A stretch of DNA of 64,000 nucleotides from Vibrio tapetis subsp. tapetis (GTDB lineage Bacteria; Pseudomonadota; Gammaproteobacteria; Enterobacterales; Vibrionaceae), in NCBI RefSeq assembly GCF_900233005.1, contig NZ_LT960612.1, positions 1,364,001 to 1,428,000 on the forward strand, written 5' to 3'. Positions within the stretch are counted from its first letter, which is position 1. Each line of letters begins with the position of its first letter. The position numbers and the translations under genes are program-made. The notes below the pieces were generated by a model. It did not search any database, was not told where the DNA came from, and worked only from the letters and a program-made list of their open reading frames with translations. This document shows, in pieces, positions 16,294 through 25,147 of this stretch.

Positions 16294-17616
16294 ATGCATA
16301 TTACTCAAGGTCCTCAATACAATGGCAAAGCGTCCAAACGCCTTCACGTGATGGCGAAACCCATTGGCGCGGCATGTAATATTGATTGTACTTACTGCTA
16401 TTACCTGAGTAAGCAAGATCTTCTGGAGTACAAAAAAGGCTGCTCCCCACGCATGGATGACGAAACGCTAGAAACCTACATTCGCCAGTATATTGAAGGG
16501 CAAAAGACCCCTGAGATCATCTTTTCTTGGCAAGGTGGCGAGCCGACTATGCTGGGCTTGGATTATTTCGAAAAAATTGTCGAACTACAAAAGAAGTATC
16601 AGCCCGATGGCATTGTGATTTCTAACGATTTACAAACCAATGGCACGTTACTAAACGACAAATGGTGTGAGTTTTTAGCGCACAATGGTTTCTTGGTTGG
16701 ATTGAGTATTGATGGGCCGGAATTGCTCCACAACACCTACCGAACCAACAAAGCGGGTAAAGGCACGTTTAAGCAGGTGATGGGGGCGGTTGATCTGCTG
16801 CACAAACATCAAGTGAAATTTGCCACGTTAACTTGTGTTAATAACCTCACCAGCCAGAACCCTCTTGAGGTCTATCGATTTTTAAGAGATGTGGTTAAGT
16901 CTCCGCAAATGCAGTTCATTCCGATTGTTGAGCAGAAAACCTTTCGCACCACTGCGCCACAAAAATGGCATGTGAATGACCAACCGAAACAAGGTGATAA
17001 AAGATTGATTCCGGGGCACAAAGACTCGGTGGTTGAATCTTGGTGTGTGTCTGATCAAGCGTGGGGTAATTTCTTGATTGCCGTTTTTGATGAGTGGGCA
17101 AAAAATGACATTGGTAACGTGTTCGTGCAGTACTTTGAAGCCAGCTTGGAAACATGGCTAGGACGAGAAAACCCGTTGTGCACGTTAAATAAGATGTGTG
17201 GTAAAGGTCTTGCCATGGAGCCGAATGGTGATGTATACACCTGCGATCATTACGTTTACCCAGAATACAAAGTTGGCAATATCAATGTAACCAACATTGA
17301 TGAAATGGCCTACAGCAAAACACAACAAAGCTTTGGTTTTGCCAAATCAAGAACGTTAACAACCCAATGTCAGCAGTGTGAATATCAATTTGCTTGTCAT
17401 GGTGAGTGTCCAAAAAACAGGTTTATTCGTACCTCTTCTGGTGAGCCAGGTTTGAACTACTTATGTGCAGGGTGGAAGAAGTTTTTCACTCATGTAGATA
17501 AATCGTTAGCTTACATATTAAGAGCGACAGGGCACCCAGTGCAGCATGGGAAATTCAGTGATGAAGCCATGCGTAAAATCCAAAATAAGCGACCTATTTT
17601 CGAAACCAAATTTTAA
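16294..17616 (+). CDS. Radical-SAM anaerobic sulfatase-maturase homologue (anSME/SPASM)
   Basis: The protein has 440 residues. The radical-SAM cluster motif is AACNIDCTYCYYL (Cys28, 32, 35). A C-terminal SPASM region with further cysteines follows: CTLNKMCGKGLAMEPNGDVYTC, then CQQCEYQFACHGECPKNRF. Layout and length match anSME enzymes, which oxidise Cys or Ser of a sulfatase to formylglycine without oxygen. No sulfatase is visible in the window, and the neighbouring phosphatase lacks the target motif. The target may lie elsewhere, or this copy may modify a different residue. The gene diverges from the SUMF1-like gene. ATG 16294 has only a weak ribosome site. Confidence 0.85.
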   Translation: MHITQGPQYNGKASKRLHVMAKPIGAACNIDCTYCYYLSKQDLLEYKKGCSPRMDDETLETYIRQYIEGQKTPEIIFSWQGGEPTMLGLDYFEKIVELQKKYQPDGIVISNDLQTNGTLLNDKWCEFLAHNGFLVGLSIDGPELLHNTYRTNKAGKGTFKQVMGAVDLLHKHQVKFATLTCVNNLTSQNPLEVYRFLRDVVKSPQMQFIPIVEQKTFRTTAPQKWHVNDQPKQGDKRLIPGHKDSVVESWCVSDQAWGNFLIAVFDEWAKNDIGNVFVQYFEASLETWLGRENPLCTLNKMCGKGLAMEPNGDVYTCDHYVYPEYKVGNINVTNIDEMAYSKTQQSFGFAKSRTLTTQCQQCEYQFACHGECPKNRFIRTSSGEPGLNYLCAGWKKFFTHVDKSLAYILRATGHPVQHGKFSDEAMRKIQNKRPIFETKF

Positions 17617-17712
17617 CACGCACATAGGCCTGACATTTTCGTTTCTGGTATTTTTGCTGAGAATTGATGAGCTGATAATCGACAATTCTCATTCCTGATT
17701 TTGGAGTTAACC

Positions 17713-18756
17713 ATGAAAACATCTACCGCTTCAGTCGTTGCGGCTGTCGTTATTGCAGCATCGGCTTCGTCGCCGCTTTATGCCAATGAGGTCAGCAATA
17801 CTGGCTCTGCCGGACAAAGCACAAGTAATGTTGCCATTAACAGCCCACAGGCGGCGCCTAAGTCGTCGGCAGAATGGTCTTACATTGCTCAAGATATGAA
17901 TAAACCAGAACATGAGCGAGTTGTAGCGCTAGAGGCGCTGTCTAGTTCGCCAAGTCAAAATGCGTTAGTGGCGGTCGCTCGTGGTTTAAAAGACCCGTCG
18001 GCTCGAATACGTGAAGCGGCAATTGTTGCTGCTAAACCCTACCAATTGGAGCATCGCTGGCGCTTAGTTGCTCCCTTATTGGCCGATGAAGATCATACCG
18101 TGCGTATTACCGCTGCCGCGAATTTAGTGAGAGACTATTCTTCATTAGATCAGGCAAAGCAAAGTGATAGTAAAAGTGCGTTGCTTGAATTGGAATCGTA
18201 CTTAAAGGCTCAACCTGACCAATCATCCCATCTGTTTTTAGCGGATGTCTACCGTTGGCAAAAACAGTGGGATAAGGCGAGTGAGTTGTACCATCAAGTG
18301 CTATCTGAAGATCAAAAAAATGTTCAGGCTTGGTTAAATCTTGCTGATAATTACCGTGGGCAAGGGAAGGATAAACAAGCAATTAACGTGTTAAATCAAG
18401 CCATGATGGTTGCGCCTTCTAACGCGACTTTGCATTATTCTAAGTCATTGGCGTTGGTTAGGCTTGAAGACAAAGAACAGGCAGCCAAAGAGATTCAAAT
18501 TGCCGCCGATATGGCGGTAGATAACAGCTATTACTGGTATTTAAATGGCGTTTTACAAGAAAATGTTGATGTCGATATATCCACGGCTTCGTTTGAAAAA
18601 GCGTATAAAATATCCGGTGATCCGGTTCAACTCTATGCCGTCTGTGATATGTATATTCGATATGACAACGGTAAAGCGGCCCAGTGTTTAGAAGAGCTGA
18701 CTAAAATCGCGCCGCCAACGGTTATCAAGCAATTGGAAGCTAAACGTCCAAGTTAA
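17713..18756 (+). CDS. Periplasmic HEAT-repeat/TPR protein
   Basis: The protein of 347 residues has a signal peptide (cleavage after LYA at about residue 25). A HEAT-like segment follows at about 65-145 (NALVAVARGLKDPSARIREAAIVAAKP, then VRITAAANLVRDY). A TPR array at about 165-300 contains AWLNLADNYRGQGKDKQAINVLNQAMMVAP. It should be a periplasmic scaffold. It lies about 100 bases after the radical-SAM gene on the same strand; a perfect 8-bp inverted repeat (gagaattg / caattctc, 17659-17690) separates them. ATG 17713 follows ggag. Its stop overlaps the stop of the convergent lipoprotein gene. I infer a role with the phosphatase-lipoprotein group. Confidence 0.75.
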   Translation: MKTSTASVVAAVVIAASASSPLYANEVSNTGSAGQSTSNVAINSPQAAPKSSAEWSYIAQDMNKPEHERVVALEALSSSPSQNALVAVARGLKDPSARIREAAIVAAKPYQLEHRWRLVAPLLADEDHTVRITAAANLVRDYSSLDQAKQSDSKSALLELESYLKAQPDQSSHLFLADVYRWQKQWDKASELYHQVLSEDQKNVQAWLNLADNYRGQGKDKQAINVLNQAMMVAPSNATLHYSKSLALVRLEDKEQAAKEIQIAADMAVDNSYYWYLNGVLQENVDVDISTASFEKAYKISGDPVQLYAVCDMYIRYDNGKAAQCLEELTKIAPPTVIKQLEAKRPS

Positions 18757-19310
18757 TGACGTTTAGGAACGCGATTGAGCAACATAGTCATGAGCTTGGT
18801 TGAGCGGCTTTCAATGTCGGCATGATTGCTATCAGGATCATAGCCTCCTTGGGCTAGAACCTTCCATTGAGGTGTATTCGATTGCCCTCGGAAAAATGCT
18901 ATGTAAATTGTTCCTTTTTCGTCGGCTTTTTTGTTGTCTACACCGTAACTGTTTATGCCCGTATCGAGTTGGGTACGAGAAAAAAGAGTCTGATCGCTGA
19001 GTTCGGACTCTCTTGCAATACCAAACGCCACTTTCATTCCCGAAGATTGATCATCGACAAAGTGATAGCCTTTACTGGTAAGCTCAGCTTCGATAGCTTT
19101 TTGATAAGTAGATAGAATCTTTCGTTCAAGCTCGTCATCTCCGATAAAAGCTTTGCCTGATTTCTTGTGCCAAGAAAAGGTTTGGCCTCCATTAAAAAAT
19201 GAGTCTTGCCCGACGACAATGATCCCAAAAGAAGGAAGTGTGGGTTCGATCGTTGTTTGTGTGCAGCCTGAAAGAAATATTGAAGATAAAGCTAGAGCTA
19301 AAAATTTCAT
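18753..19310 (-). CDS. DUF4136-like lipoprotein
   Basis: The protein has 185 residues and starts MKFLALALSSIFLSGC, a standard lipobox with Cys at residue 16. The mature part resembles DUF4136. It has an N-terminal strand after a Thr-rich linker, LERKILSTYQKAIEAELTSKGYHFVDD, then GMKVAFGIA and an ending in STKLMTMLLNRVP. DUF4136 lipoproteins are usually small outer-membrane-facing proteins without known function. I chose ATG 19310 over an upstream in-frame ATG because it gives a normal signal peptide. Confidence 0.7.
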   Translation of the reverse strand: MKFLALALSSIFLSGCTQTTIEPTLPSFGIIVVGQDSFFNGGQTFSWHKKSGKAFIGDDELERKILSTYQKAIEAELTSKGYHFVDDQSSGMKVAFGIARESELSDQTLFSRTQLDTGINSYGVDNKKADEKGTIYIAFFRGQSNTPQWKVLAQGGYDPDSNHADIESRSTKLMTMLLNRVPKRH

Positions 19311-19357
19311 TGTACCGCCCAGTTCCACAAGAATCGAATTGAAGGAGAACTATTAGA

Positions 19358-19822
19358 TTAGTTCCTATCCAACAGAATTAACACCGCCTTACCCAATAAT
19401 TGTTCAAGAAGTTTTTCATGAACTTCTGGAAAGTGCTGGCTTAATGTTTGTTCAAACCTTTCAATGCCTTGAATAGCGATGGGGGATGCTGAGTCCTTTT
19501 GTGCTTCAATTAACATTAACTGAACGGCATGACGAAATGGGAAATTGGTTTGAATACCAGAAACCCAACTGCTCAGTAGTGCTTCTTCACAGCTAAAGTC
19601 TAGCTGTTTAGCTATGATCGGAAGAATTTTCCCTTTAACGCCCACAGAAAAATGCTTATTACTTGGAAAGTAGCCTTGCAGAGTGCTTTTGGTGAGGTTG
19701 AGATCTTTTGCTAGGCGAGTATACGTGACACTTGTCCAGCCTTCAGTTAGGAACAAATGTAAGATGTGGTCGCAATATAGTTGGAACCGACGATCGCGTT
19801 CTTGGTGTGTTAAGCGTGCCAT
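19358..19822 (-). CDS. TetR/AcrR-family regulator
   Basis: The 154-residue protein has an N-terminal TetR helix-turn-helix: ILHLFLTEGWTSVTYTRLAKDLNLTKSTLQGYFPSNKHFSVGVKGKI. The TKSTLQGYFPSK-like helix is the recognition helix. The C-terminal ligand domain is short. It is the gene upstream of the DUF4136 lipoprotein on the same strand, with a gap of 47 bases. Its target cannot be read from the sequence. Confidence 0.82.
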   Translation of the reverse strand: MARLTHQERDRRFQLYCDHILHLFLTEGWTSVTYTRLAKDLNLTKSTLQGYFPSNKHFSVGVKGKILPIIAKQLDFSCEEALLSSWVSGIQTNFPFRHAVQLMLIEAQKDSASPIAIQGIERFEQTLSQHFPEVHEKLLEQLLGKAVLILLDRN

Positions 19823-20048
19823 AAAATGTTCATTATAAATAATCCATACTAGGTACTATACATGCTCTAGTCTCATATCTAGTAATGAAATTCTTCTGCT
19901 CTTGAGCATGTTCAAAAAACGATGATGATTTCTTCGTTAAAGCCCAATATTCCGAACTCACGTGAGTAAAGTGGTGAAATAGCGTCATACTGAGATAGAC
20001 ACCCTGTCAAAAATGCTTGTTAACGGAGGCATTATAAGTGATATCCGC

Positions 20049-20831
20049 TTAACTCTCTTTTATCCCTAAACCATTACGTAGAGCAAATTGCACTAACTCT
20101 GTGTGGTTGTCTAAATTCAAGAGGTCAATCATGCGATACTTGTGTGATTCGATGGTTCGAGGGCTCAAGAATAGTGCTTCTGCACACTGCTTCGCGGTGT
20201 ATCCCTGTGCAAGTAAAGCTAAAACACTACTTTGCTTTTTAGATAATAATAAAAGCTTTTCACTTTCGTCGGCATGGGTGGTTTCATCGTCTCGCAAACT
20301 GCGAGTCATGGTGGAATGTTGCCAATAGACTAACCACATATCGCAGAGCAATTTTATGCGGCGAATTTCTTTTTCGGTGATCTCCGGTTCTTCCGTACTG
20401 AAGCGAGAAAACGCCATCGCTCCCCATACCTGCCCAAATAACTCTAGCCGAATAATGCCATGCCAATACGCCCCTTCTTTGTGTAGTGCTTGTAGCGGAG
20501 AAATAGGGCTGGATTTTAGTGCGTGCTCATCAAACGTTTGCCATGTTTTCAAAGACCTTAGTAATTTCATGTAGTCTTGGTAATTCCCTACAACAAAGCG
20601 CTTCATCTCGAGATGAGGGGTTTGGCCTCTTGCCGCTGAGACAGTTTTGCCTTCATTTAGCAATATCATCGAGTTGGGAAACAGAGTGAGCCTATCAATC
20701 TTAAACCACTCCAAAGCCTGTTTCGCTAGCAATAGAAAGGTTTCGTTGAAGTCTTTTGGATGAGAAGTGGTCAACGTTTGATTTTGGCTGATTAAAAGCG
20801 ATTCGAAATCAGGTGGAAGTGGCACAGTCAT
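20049..20831 (-). CDS. LuxR-type response regulator with N-terminal sensor domain
   Basis: The protein of 260 residues ends in a LuxR/FixJ-type DNA-binding domain: SSVLALLAQGYTAKQCAEALFLSPRTIESHKYRMIDLLNLDNHTELVQFALRNGL. The N-terminal 190 residues look like a GAF/autoinducer-like sensor fold without the receiver Asp of two-component regulators. A regulator of this layout usually responds to a small ligand. It is transcribed away from the porin, which starts 277 bases away on the other strand, so porin control is plausible but unproven. Confidence 0.82.
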   Translation of the reverse strand: MTVPLPPDFESLLISQNQTLTTSHPKDFNETFLLLAKQALEWFKIDRLTLFPNSMILLNEGKTVSAARGQTPHLEMKRFVVGNYQDYMKLLRSLKTWQTFDEHALKSSPISPLQALHKEGAYWHGIIRLELFGQVWGAMAFSRFSTEEPEITEKEIRRIKLLCDMWLVYWQHSTMTRSLRDDETTHADESEKLLLLSKKQSSVLALLAQGYTAKQCAEALFLSPRTIESHKYRMIDLLNLDNHTELVQFALRNGLGIKES

Positions 20832-21108
20832 AGGGAGGTGTTACTCAAATTCTATGTCGTTCAGCACACGGTATCGCTTGTGGCATGATGATGTCAACGA
20901 ACAAGCCATATTCTGGGTGAATTATTCAAAAAGCGTTCTGATAAGGAAACCACGAGTAACAATACCAAAAGCAGTAATAATACCGCATATAGAAAACACT
21001 GTTTTATTTGCAGTATTTTTACTGTATTTCAATGCCCCAGTTTCGGACAGAATAGCCTCACGTTAAGCGCATCGCTTACTGAGTCCTAAACTTAGAAAGG
21101 TAGTTGAA

Positions 21109-22101
21109 ATGAAAAAGACAGTTTTAGCAGCATTGATTGCAGCCACCACAACGTCAGTTTTTGCTGGTGAAATTTATTCAAACGAAACATCAAACGAAAC
21201 ATCAAGCGTCGCATTAAGCGGTGGTGTTGATGCCTTCATGGCAACGATAGATAAGGATGGCAAATCGTCAGATTTAGAAGTAAACGCAAAAGGTTACATC
21301 AAATTAGATGCGGAACAAAAAATCTCTGAAACCCTAACTGGCTTCGCGTCTTTTGAAATTGAAAGCGGCACCGATTACACAGGTACAAACTCTGAAGCGT
21401 CATTTGATGATGTGTACGTGGGTGTTAAAACCGATCTTTGGGGGTTGGCCGCTGGTGAAGTGGGTGATTTAGCCAATTCTGCGGATGCGATTGAAAAAGA
21501 CGACATTAGTAATGAAGGCAATTACATGGGTTCAGCGGGCGGCAACAGCCGTGAATCAGATGGTAATGGTTTTGTTGGTAAAGCGAACTTTGGTGCTATC
21601 ACCTTTGTTGCCGATGCTTACACAGTAAAAGAACAAGACATCGACCACGCTTATGGCCTTTCTGCTGATTACCAGCACGAGATGTTCAGTGTGGGTGCCT
21701 CATTCATTACAGGTGAGAATAACTTAGGTGAAAAAGAAGAGAAATATGGCATTTCGGCTTCTGCTAGCGTTAAAGGGCTCTATTTAGCGGCAACTTACGT
21801 TGAGTTTGAAGGAAATACCCAATACGGTAGTTTCCAAACCACTGAAAGTACAAAAGGTAATACTCTTGGTTTAGCCGCTGCATATCAAATTCAGCAAGCG
21901 CGTCTTTATACTACCTACGCTGTCGCATCAATAGATAACTCCAACAGTAATAATTACGGTGATACAACAAACTGGGTTGCGGGTGCAGACTACGCAGTAA
22001 CCACTAATATCACGACGTTCGTTGAATACCAAATAGCAAAAGCGGATTGGGAAGCTCACGATGCGTCAAATGTTGTAGCGGGCGTGTATTTTAGCTTTTA
22101 G
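21109..22101 (+). CDS. Gram-negative porin
   Basis: The protein of 330 residues has a signal peptide MKKTVLAALIAATTTSVFA and then a 16-strand porin pattern of alternating aromatic and charged residues. It contains FEIESGTDYTG, FDDVYVGVKTDLWGLAAGEVGD (the constriction-loop region) and ends in VVAGVYFSF. The final Phe is the outer-membrane insertion signal. Length and spacing fit the OmpU-like Vibrio porins, but loop 3 is not close enough for me to name it. It has its own promoter region and is followed by a hairpin. Confidence 0.87.
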   Translation: MKKTVLAALIAATTTSVFAGEIYSNETSNETSSVALSGGVDAFMATIDKDGKSSDLEVNAKGYIKLDAEQKISETLTGFASFEIESGTDYTGTNSEASFDDVYVGVKTDLWGLAAGEVGDLANSADAIEKDDISNEGNYMGSAGGNSRESDGNGFVGKANFGAITFVADAYTVKEQDIDHAYGLSADYQHEMFSVGASFITGENNLGEKEEKYGISASASVKGLYLAATYVEFEGNTQYGSFQTTESTKGNTLGLAAAYQIQQARLYTTYAVASIDNSNSNNYGDTTNWVAGADYAVTTNITTFVEYQIAKADWEAHDASNVVAGVYFSF

Positions 22102-22126
22102 TTAACGCTCTGTATTTTAGGCAGAG

Positions 22127-22157
22127 AGCAAGGTCAGTTGCCTATCCTGACTTTGCT
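22127..22157 (+). terminator. Terminator hairpin after porin
   Basis: The arms agcaaggtcag and ctgactttgct pair over 11 positions with one G-T. The loop is 9 bases, and atctgtctatttt follows. Confidence 0.65.
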
Positions 22158-22237
22158 ATCTGTCTATTTTCAAGTTGAATGTCAACAAACTCTTTTAACG
22201 ACATCTACCCTTAAACGTTTATCAAAGAGAATGAAAA

Positions 22238-22675
22238 ATGAATTTAAAACCGCTACTTAACACATTTATGTTTAGTGCTTGCATGTTGCTGCCTTATCAC
22301 AGCGTTGCGTCAGAAGTGAATCAAACTGCTCCGACACAAGTGGTAAATGAATTTGGTCAGTTAACCGTTACCCTGGGGTTAACTGATGAGCAGGAAGCTC
22401 ATATCCGAACAATGATTGCAAAGCACCAGCAGAGCCAAACACCTATCGATATGAGTGAATTGCTTAGGGCAAGAAAGAAACAACTCGATTTGATGGTACA
22501 ACCGGACTTCAAAGAGCAGCAATTATCTGAATTGATTGATACCTTTCAAGAAAAAGAAAAACGCTATCTGATAGAAGAAATGCGCCTAAAAAACCAAATC
22601 TACAATGTTTTAGATGACGATCAGAAAGCCGACTTCAAGCTGCTTATCGATCAGAAATTCAGTCAGTTTAATTAG
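22238..22675 (+). CDS. Spy/CpxP-like periplasmic protein
   Basis: The protein of 145 residues has a signal peptide (cleavage near SVASEV). Its mature, mostly helical, charged part carries two LTxxQ-like motifs, LTDEQEAHIRTM and LDDDQKADFKLL. These mark the Spy/CpxP family of periplasmic chaperone-like stress proteins, which bind unfolded outer-membrane proteins. A position directly after a porin fits that role. The sequence is divergent, so the family assignment is probable only. Confidence 0.7.
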   Translation: MNLKPLLNTFMFSACMLLPYHSVASEVNQTAPTQVVNEFGQLTVTLGLTDEQEAHIRTMIAKHQQSQTPIDMSELLRARKKQLDLMVQPDFKEQQLSELIDTFQEKEKRYLIEEMRLKNQIYNVLDDDQKADFKLLIDQKFSQFN

Positions 22676-22968
22676 ACCATTAATGAGTGACTTTCTAATA
22701 ACTCGACAATGTTACCGCGGATTATTTTCGATTCTTAGGTATAGAAATTAGGCTCTAACCATCAGATTGGATCTTCGGAAGTGTGAACGAGCAACCGTCT
22801 TTTTAACGCGAAACCAACCTTGCTGTATCTATACTTACTAATGCACAAGTTAGTTGATTACATAGTCACTCTGGGAATTAGGCCAATATAAAAAAGAGCC
22901 AGATCGGGTGGAAGATATTGTTTAGCTTTGGCATCCAGTCTATGGAAGTCTAGCTGGGGTATGCGTTG
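22676..22968. other. Non-coding stretch upstream of the GGDEF-EAL gene
   Basis: No gene or clear repeat is seen here. It should contain the promoter of the downstream signalling gene, but no strong -35/-10 pair stands out. Confidence 0.5.
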
Positions 22969-24921
22969 ATGGCGTTAGGACAAAAAGACAAATTGAACCT
23001 TAGTGAAACTGATAATGAACGCTTAGAAGCAACGCGTCTATTATATGGCAATACAGTTGCTGGCTTAACGATATCAGCAATAGCAAGCACGGCGCTAGTG
23101 TTTGGCTTTGGCAACGATGTTAGCTCTGAAAAAAGTATATGGTGGGTAATAATGCTATTGGTATTAACACTTAGAGCCATTGACACCGTTCGTTATCGCC
23201 AAAAAAGTGATCAAGAATGTGTAAAAAATATTAAATTAGATCGCTACAGATTTTCGTCAGGGGTCGTGCTCACTTCGTTTATGTGGAGTGGTTACATACT
23301 GTATTTTTATCCGTTTTCTGATGCCTTAGAGTTAACATCAACAATGGTTTTGATTTCAGCAATGGCAGGTGGTGCTGCCAATATATTGTCTGGTAGCCGT
23401 GTGACTGCCATTTTCTACAGCGTTGTTTTGCTCGCTCCTTTTTCTATTTTCCTTTCTTTTTCGACTATCGCAAGCTACCAAACTCTTGGAGTATTGGGCT
23501 TGCTGTTTTGCATAGTGATGGTGCTGTCTTCCAATAAATCCGCCACATTTACATTCGAAGCAATTCGCCTCAAGTATCAGAATGTTCAGTTGTTAGAGCA
23601 GATGGAGAAAAAAGTAGAAGAACGAACCGAAGAGATCTACCGTCTATCTAATTTAGATCCTATGACCTCTTTTTTAAATCGAAAAGCCTTTATCCGAACC
23701 ATAGAAAACGAATTGGCACAGCAACCCGATGACTCTTTCGCTCTCTATTTTATTGACCTCGATGGCTTTAAGCAGGTGAATGACAGTATGGGGCATGAAG
23801 TTGGAGACGGTGTTATTCGGGGAACGGCAGCAAGAATCACGAAACTCTGCCCAAACCCACTCAATAAATGCCGTTGGGGTGGGGACGAGTTTCTCGTATT
23901 CAAGAAATTAAGCAGCGTTAACCAGCCTTTGGCATTTGCGTTAGAGGTCATTGAAGAAGTCAGCAAACCTCATGTAACCTCTCAATACCGAGCAAGTGTT
24001 GGTGCAACAATCGGTATATCGATATATCCGAAACATGGCAAAGATCTCGACAGCTTAATTCAAAGTGCTGATATGGCCATGTACCAGCAGAAAAGGCACG
24101 GCAAGGGCAAGGTTAACTATTTTGATGAGTCACTTAGAATGCGTCTATTGAGAGAGCATTACTTAAGTGACCGTTTATCTGATGCCATTAGCCGTGATGA
24201 GTTACGAGTTGTATTCCAGCCCATTGTCAGATCTCATAGTGGCGAAATCACTTCGTTGGAAGCTCTGTTGCGCTGGCAGGTAGATGGGGAAGACATTTCC
24301 CCGTCCGAGCTTATTCCTATCGCTGAGCAATATGGGCTGATTTCAATTATTGGACTTTGGGTGTTAGAAACGGCATGTCGGCAGAGCTTAGAGTATCTTG
24401 AAATCAATAACCAATTGACGTTAAGCATTAATGTGTCGGTTACTCAATTGTTGGATAAGCATTTTATCGAAAAAGTAGAAGGCGTACTGTCGGGCATTGG
24501 CTTTCCTGCGAGTCAATTGAATATAGAAATTACTGAGTCGGTATTTGCCAAGGATAAAGACACCTTTTTGAAAGGAGTCAAAGCCTTACAATTGTTAGGC
24601 GCTCGAATTTCAATTGATGATTTTGGTACGGGGTATTCATCCTTGTCTAGCATGTTGGATATAGGCGTAGATATTGTAAAAATCGACAAAAGCTTTATTC
24701 ACAATATGGACGATAGAGGGGTTAATATTATTCAAGCGGTTGCCCAGTTAGGGTCAACGCTGAATTTTCAAGTCATCGCTGAGGGAGTTGAAACCGCACA
24801 ACAAGCGAAAAAGCTCAATGACATTGGTATCAATTTCTTACAAGGTGATTATTTTTCTATGCCAGTTGAAGCAAATGAAGTGGCGGGGCTTTTGTTTCGC
24901 GATGATATTGTTTCACGATGA
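22969..24921 (+). CDS. Membrane GGDEF-EAL c-di-GMP enzyme
   Basis: The 650-residue protein has about five to six membrane helices in residues 30-195 and a coiled-coil link near 205-230. A GGDEF domain follows, with the intact active-site motif WGGDEF (304-308) and an upstream DLDGFKQVNDSMGHEVGD. The EAL domain has EALLRW (431), NIEITES, DDFGTGYSS, KIDKSF and AEGVET. Both catalytic sites look complete, so it could make and break c-di-GMP. The N-terminus resembles an uncharacterised 7TM-type sensor module. The gene lies 220 bases upstream of the exporter for the giant adhesin, so it may control that locus. ATG 22969 is used. Confidence 0.9.
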   Translation: MALGQKDKLNLSETDNERLEATRLLYGNTVAGLTISAIASTALVFGFGNDVSSEKSIWWVIMLLVLTLRAIDTVRYRQKSDQECVKNIKLDRYRFSSGVVLTSFMWSGYILYFYPFSDALELTSTMVLISAMAGGAANILSGSRVTAIFYSVVLLAPFSIFLSFSTIASYQTLGVLGLLFCIVMVLSSNKSATFTFEAIRLKYQNVQLLEQMEKKVEERTEEIYRLSNLDPMTSFLNRKAFIRTIENELAQQPDDSFALYFIDLDGFKQVNDSMGHEVGDGVIRGTAARITKLCPNPLNKCRWGGDEFLVFKKLSSVNQPLAFALEVIEEVSKPHVTSQYRASVGATIGISIYPKHGKDLDSLIQSADMAMYQQKRHGKGKVNYFDESLRMRLLREHYLSDRLSDAISRDELRVVFQPIVRSHSGEITSLEALLRWQVDGEDISPSELIPIAEQYGLISIIGLWVLETACRQSLEYLEINNQLTLSINVSVTQLLDKHFIEKVEGVLSGIGFPASQLNIEITESVFAKDKDTFLKGVKALQLLGARISIDDFGTGYSSLSSMLDIGVDIVKIDKSFIHNMDDRGVNIIQAVAQLGSTLNFQVIAEGVETAQQAKKLNDIGINFLQGDYFSMPVEANEVAGLLFRDDIVSR

Positions 24922-25114
24922 TGGAAAAGCCTTCAAATAGTTGAATGAAGCCTTGTGTTTAAAGAGGTCAACCTAGTGCGTTCATGCTGACTAATATCTA
25001 TTAGTTTACTGCATAGAGCTGGTAGGCCTTACAAAGCGGTGAAAGTATGATATCTCGTTCAAGCAAATATATTAAAAACAGCTGCTTACTTGAAATATGT
25101 CTAACTGTATACCA

Positions 25115-25141
25115 CCCTTAATGCATCAGAATGTATAAGGG
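25115..25141 (+). promoter_or_regulatory. Possible ribosome-site hairpin ahead of the exporter operon
   Basis: The arms cccTTA (25115) and taaggg (25136) pair over six bases. The right arm contains the aagggg ribosome site of the next ATG (25148). Folding would mask the site. It is weak and only suggestive. Confidence 0.25.
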
Positions 25142-25147
25142 GTAGAT

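Noticed and set aside
17036..17056. A further repeat copy (ttggtgtgtgtctg) in the radical-SAM gene
   Set aside because: It lies within a well-conserved coding segment and lacks the flanking parts of the repeat; a chance match.
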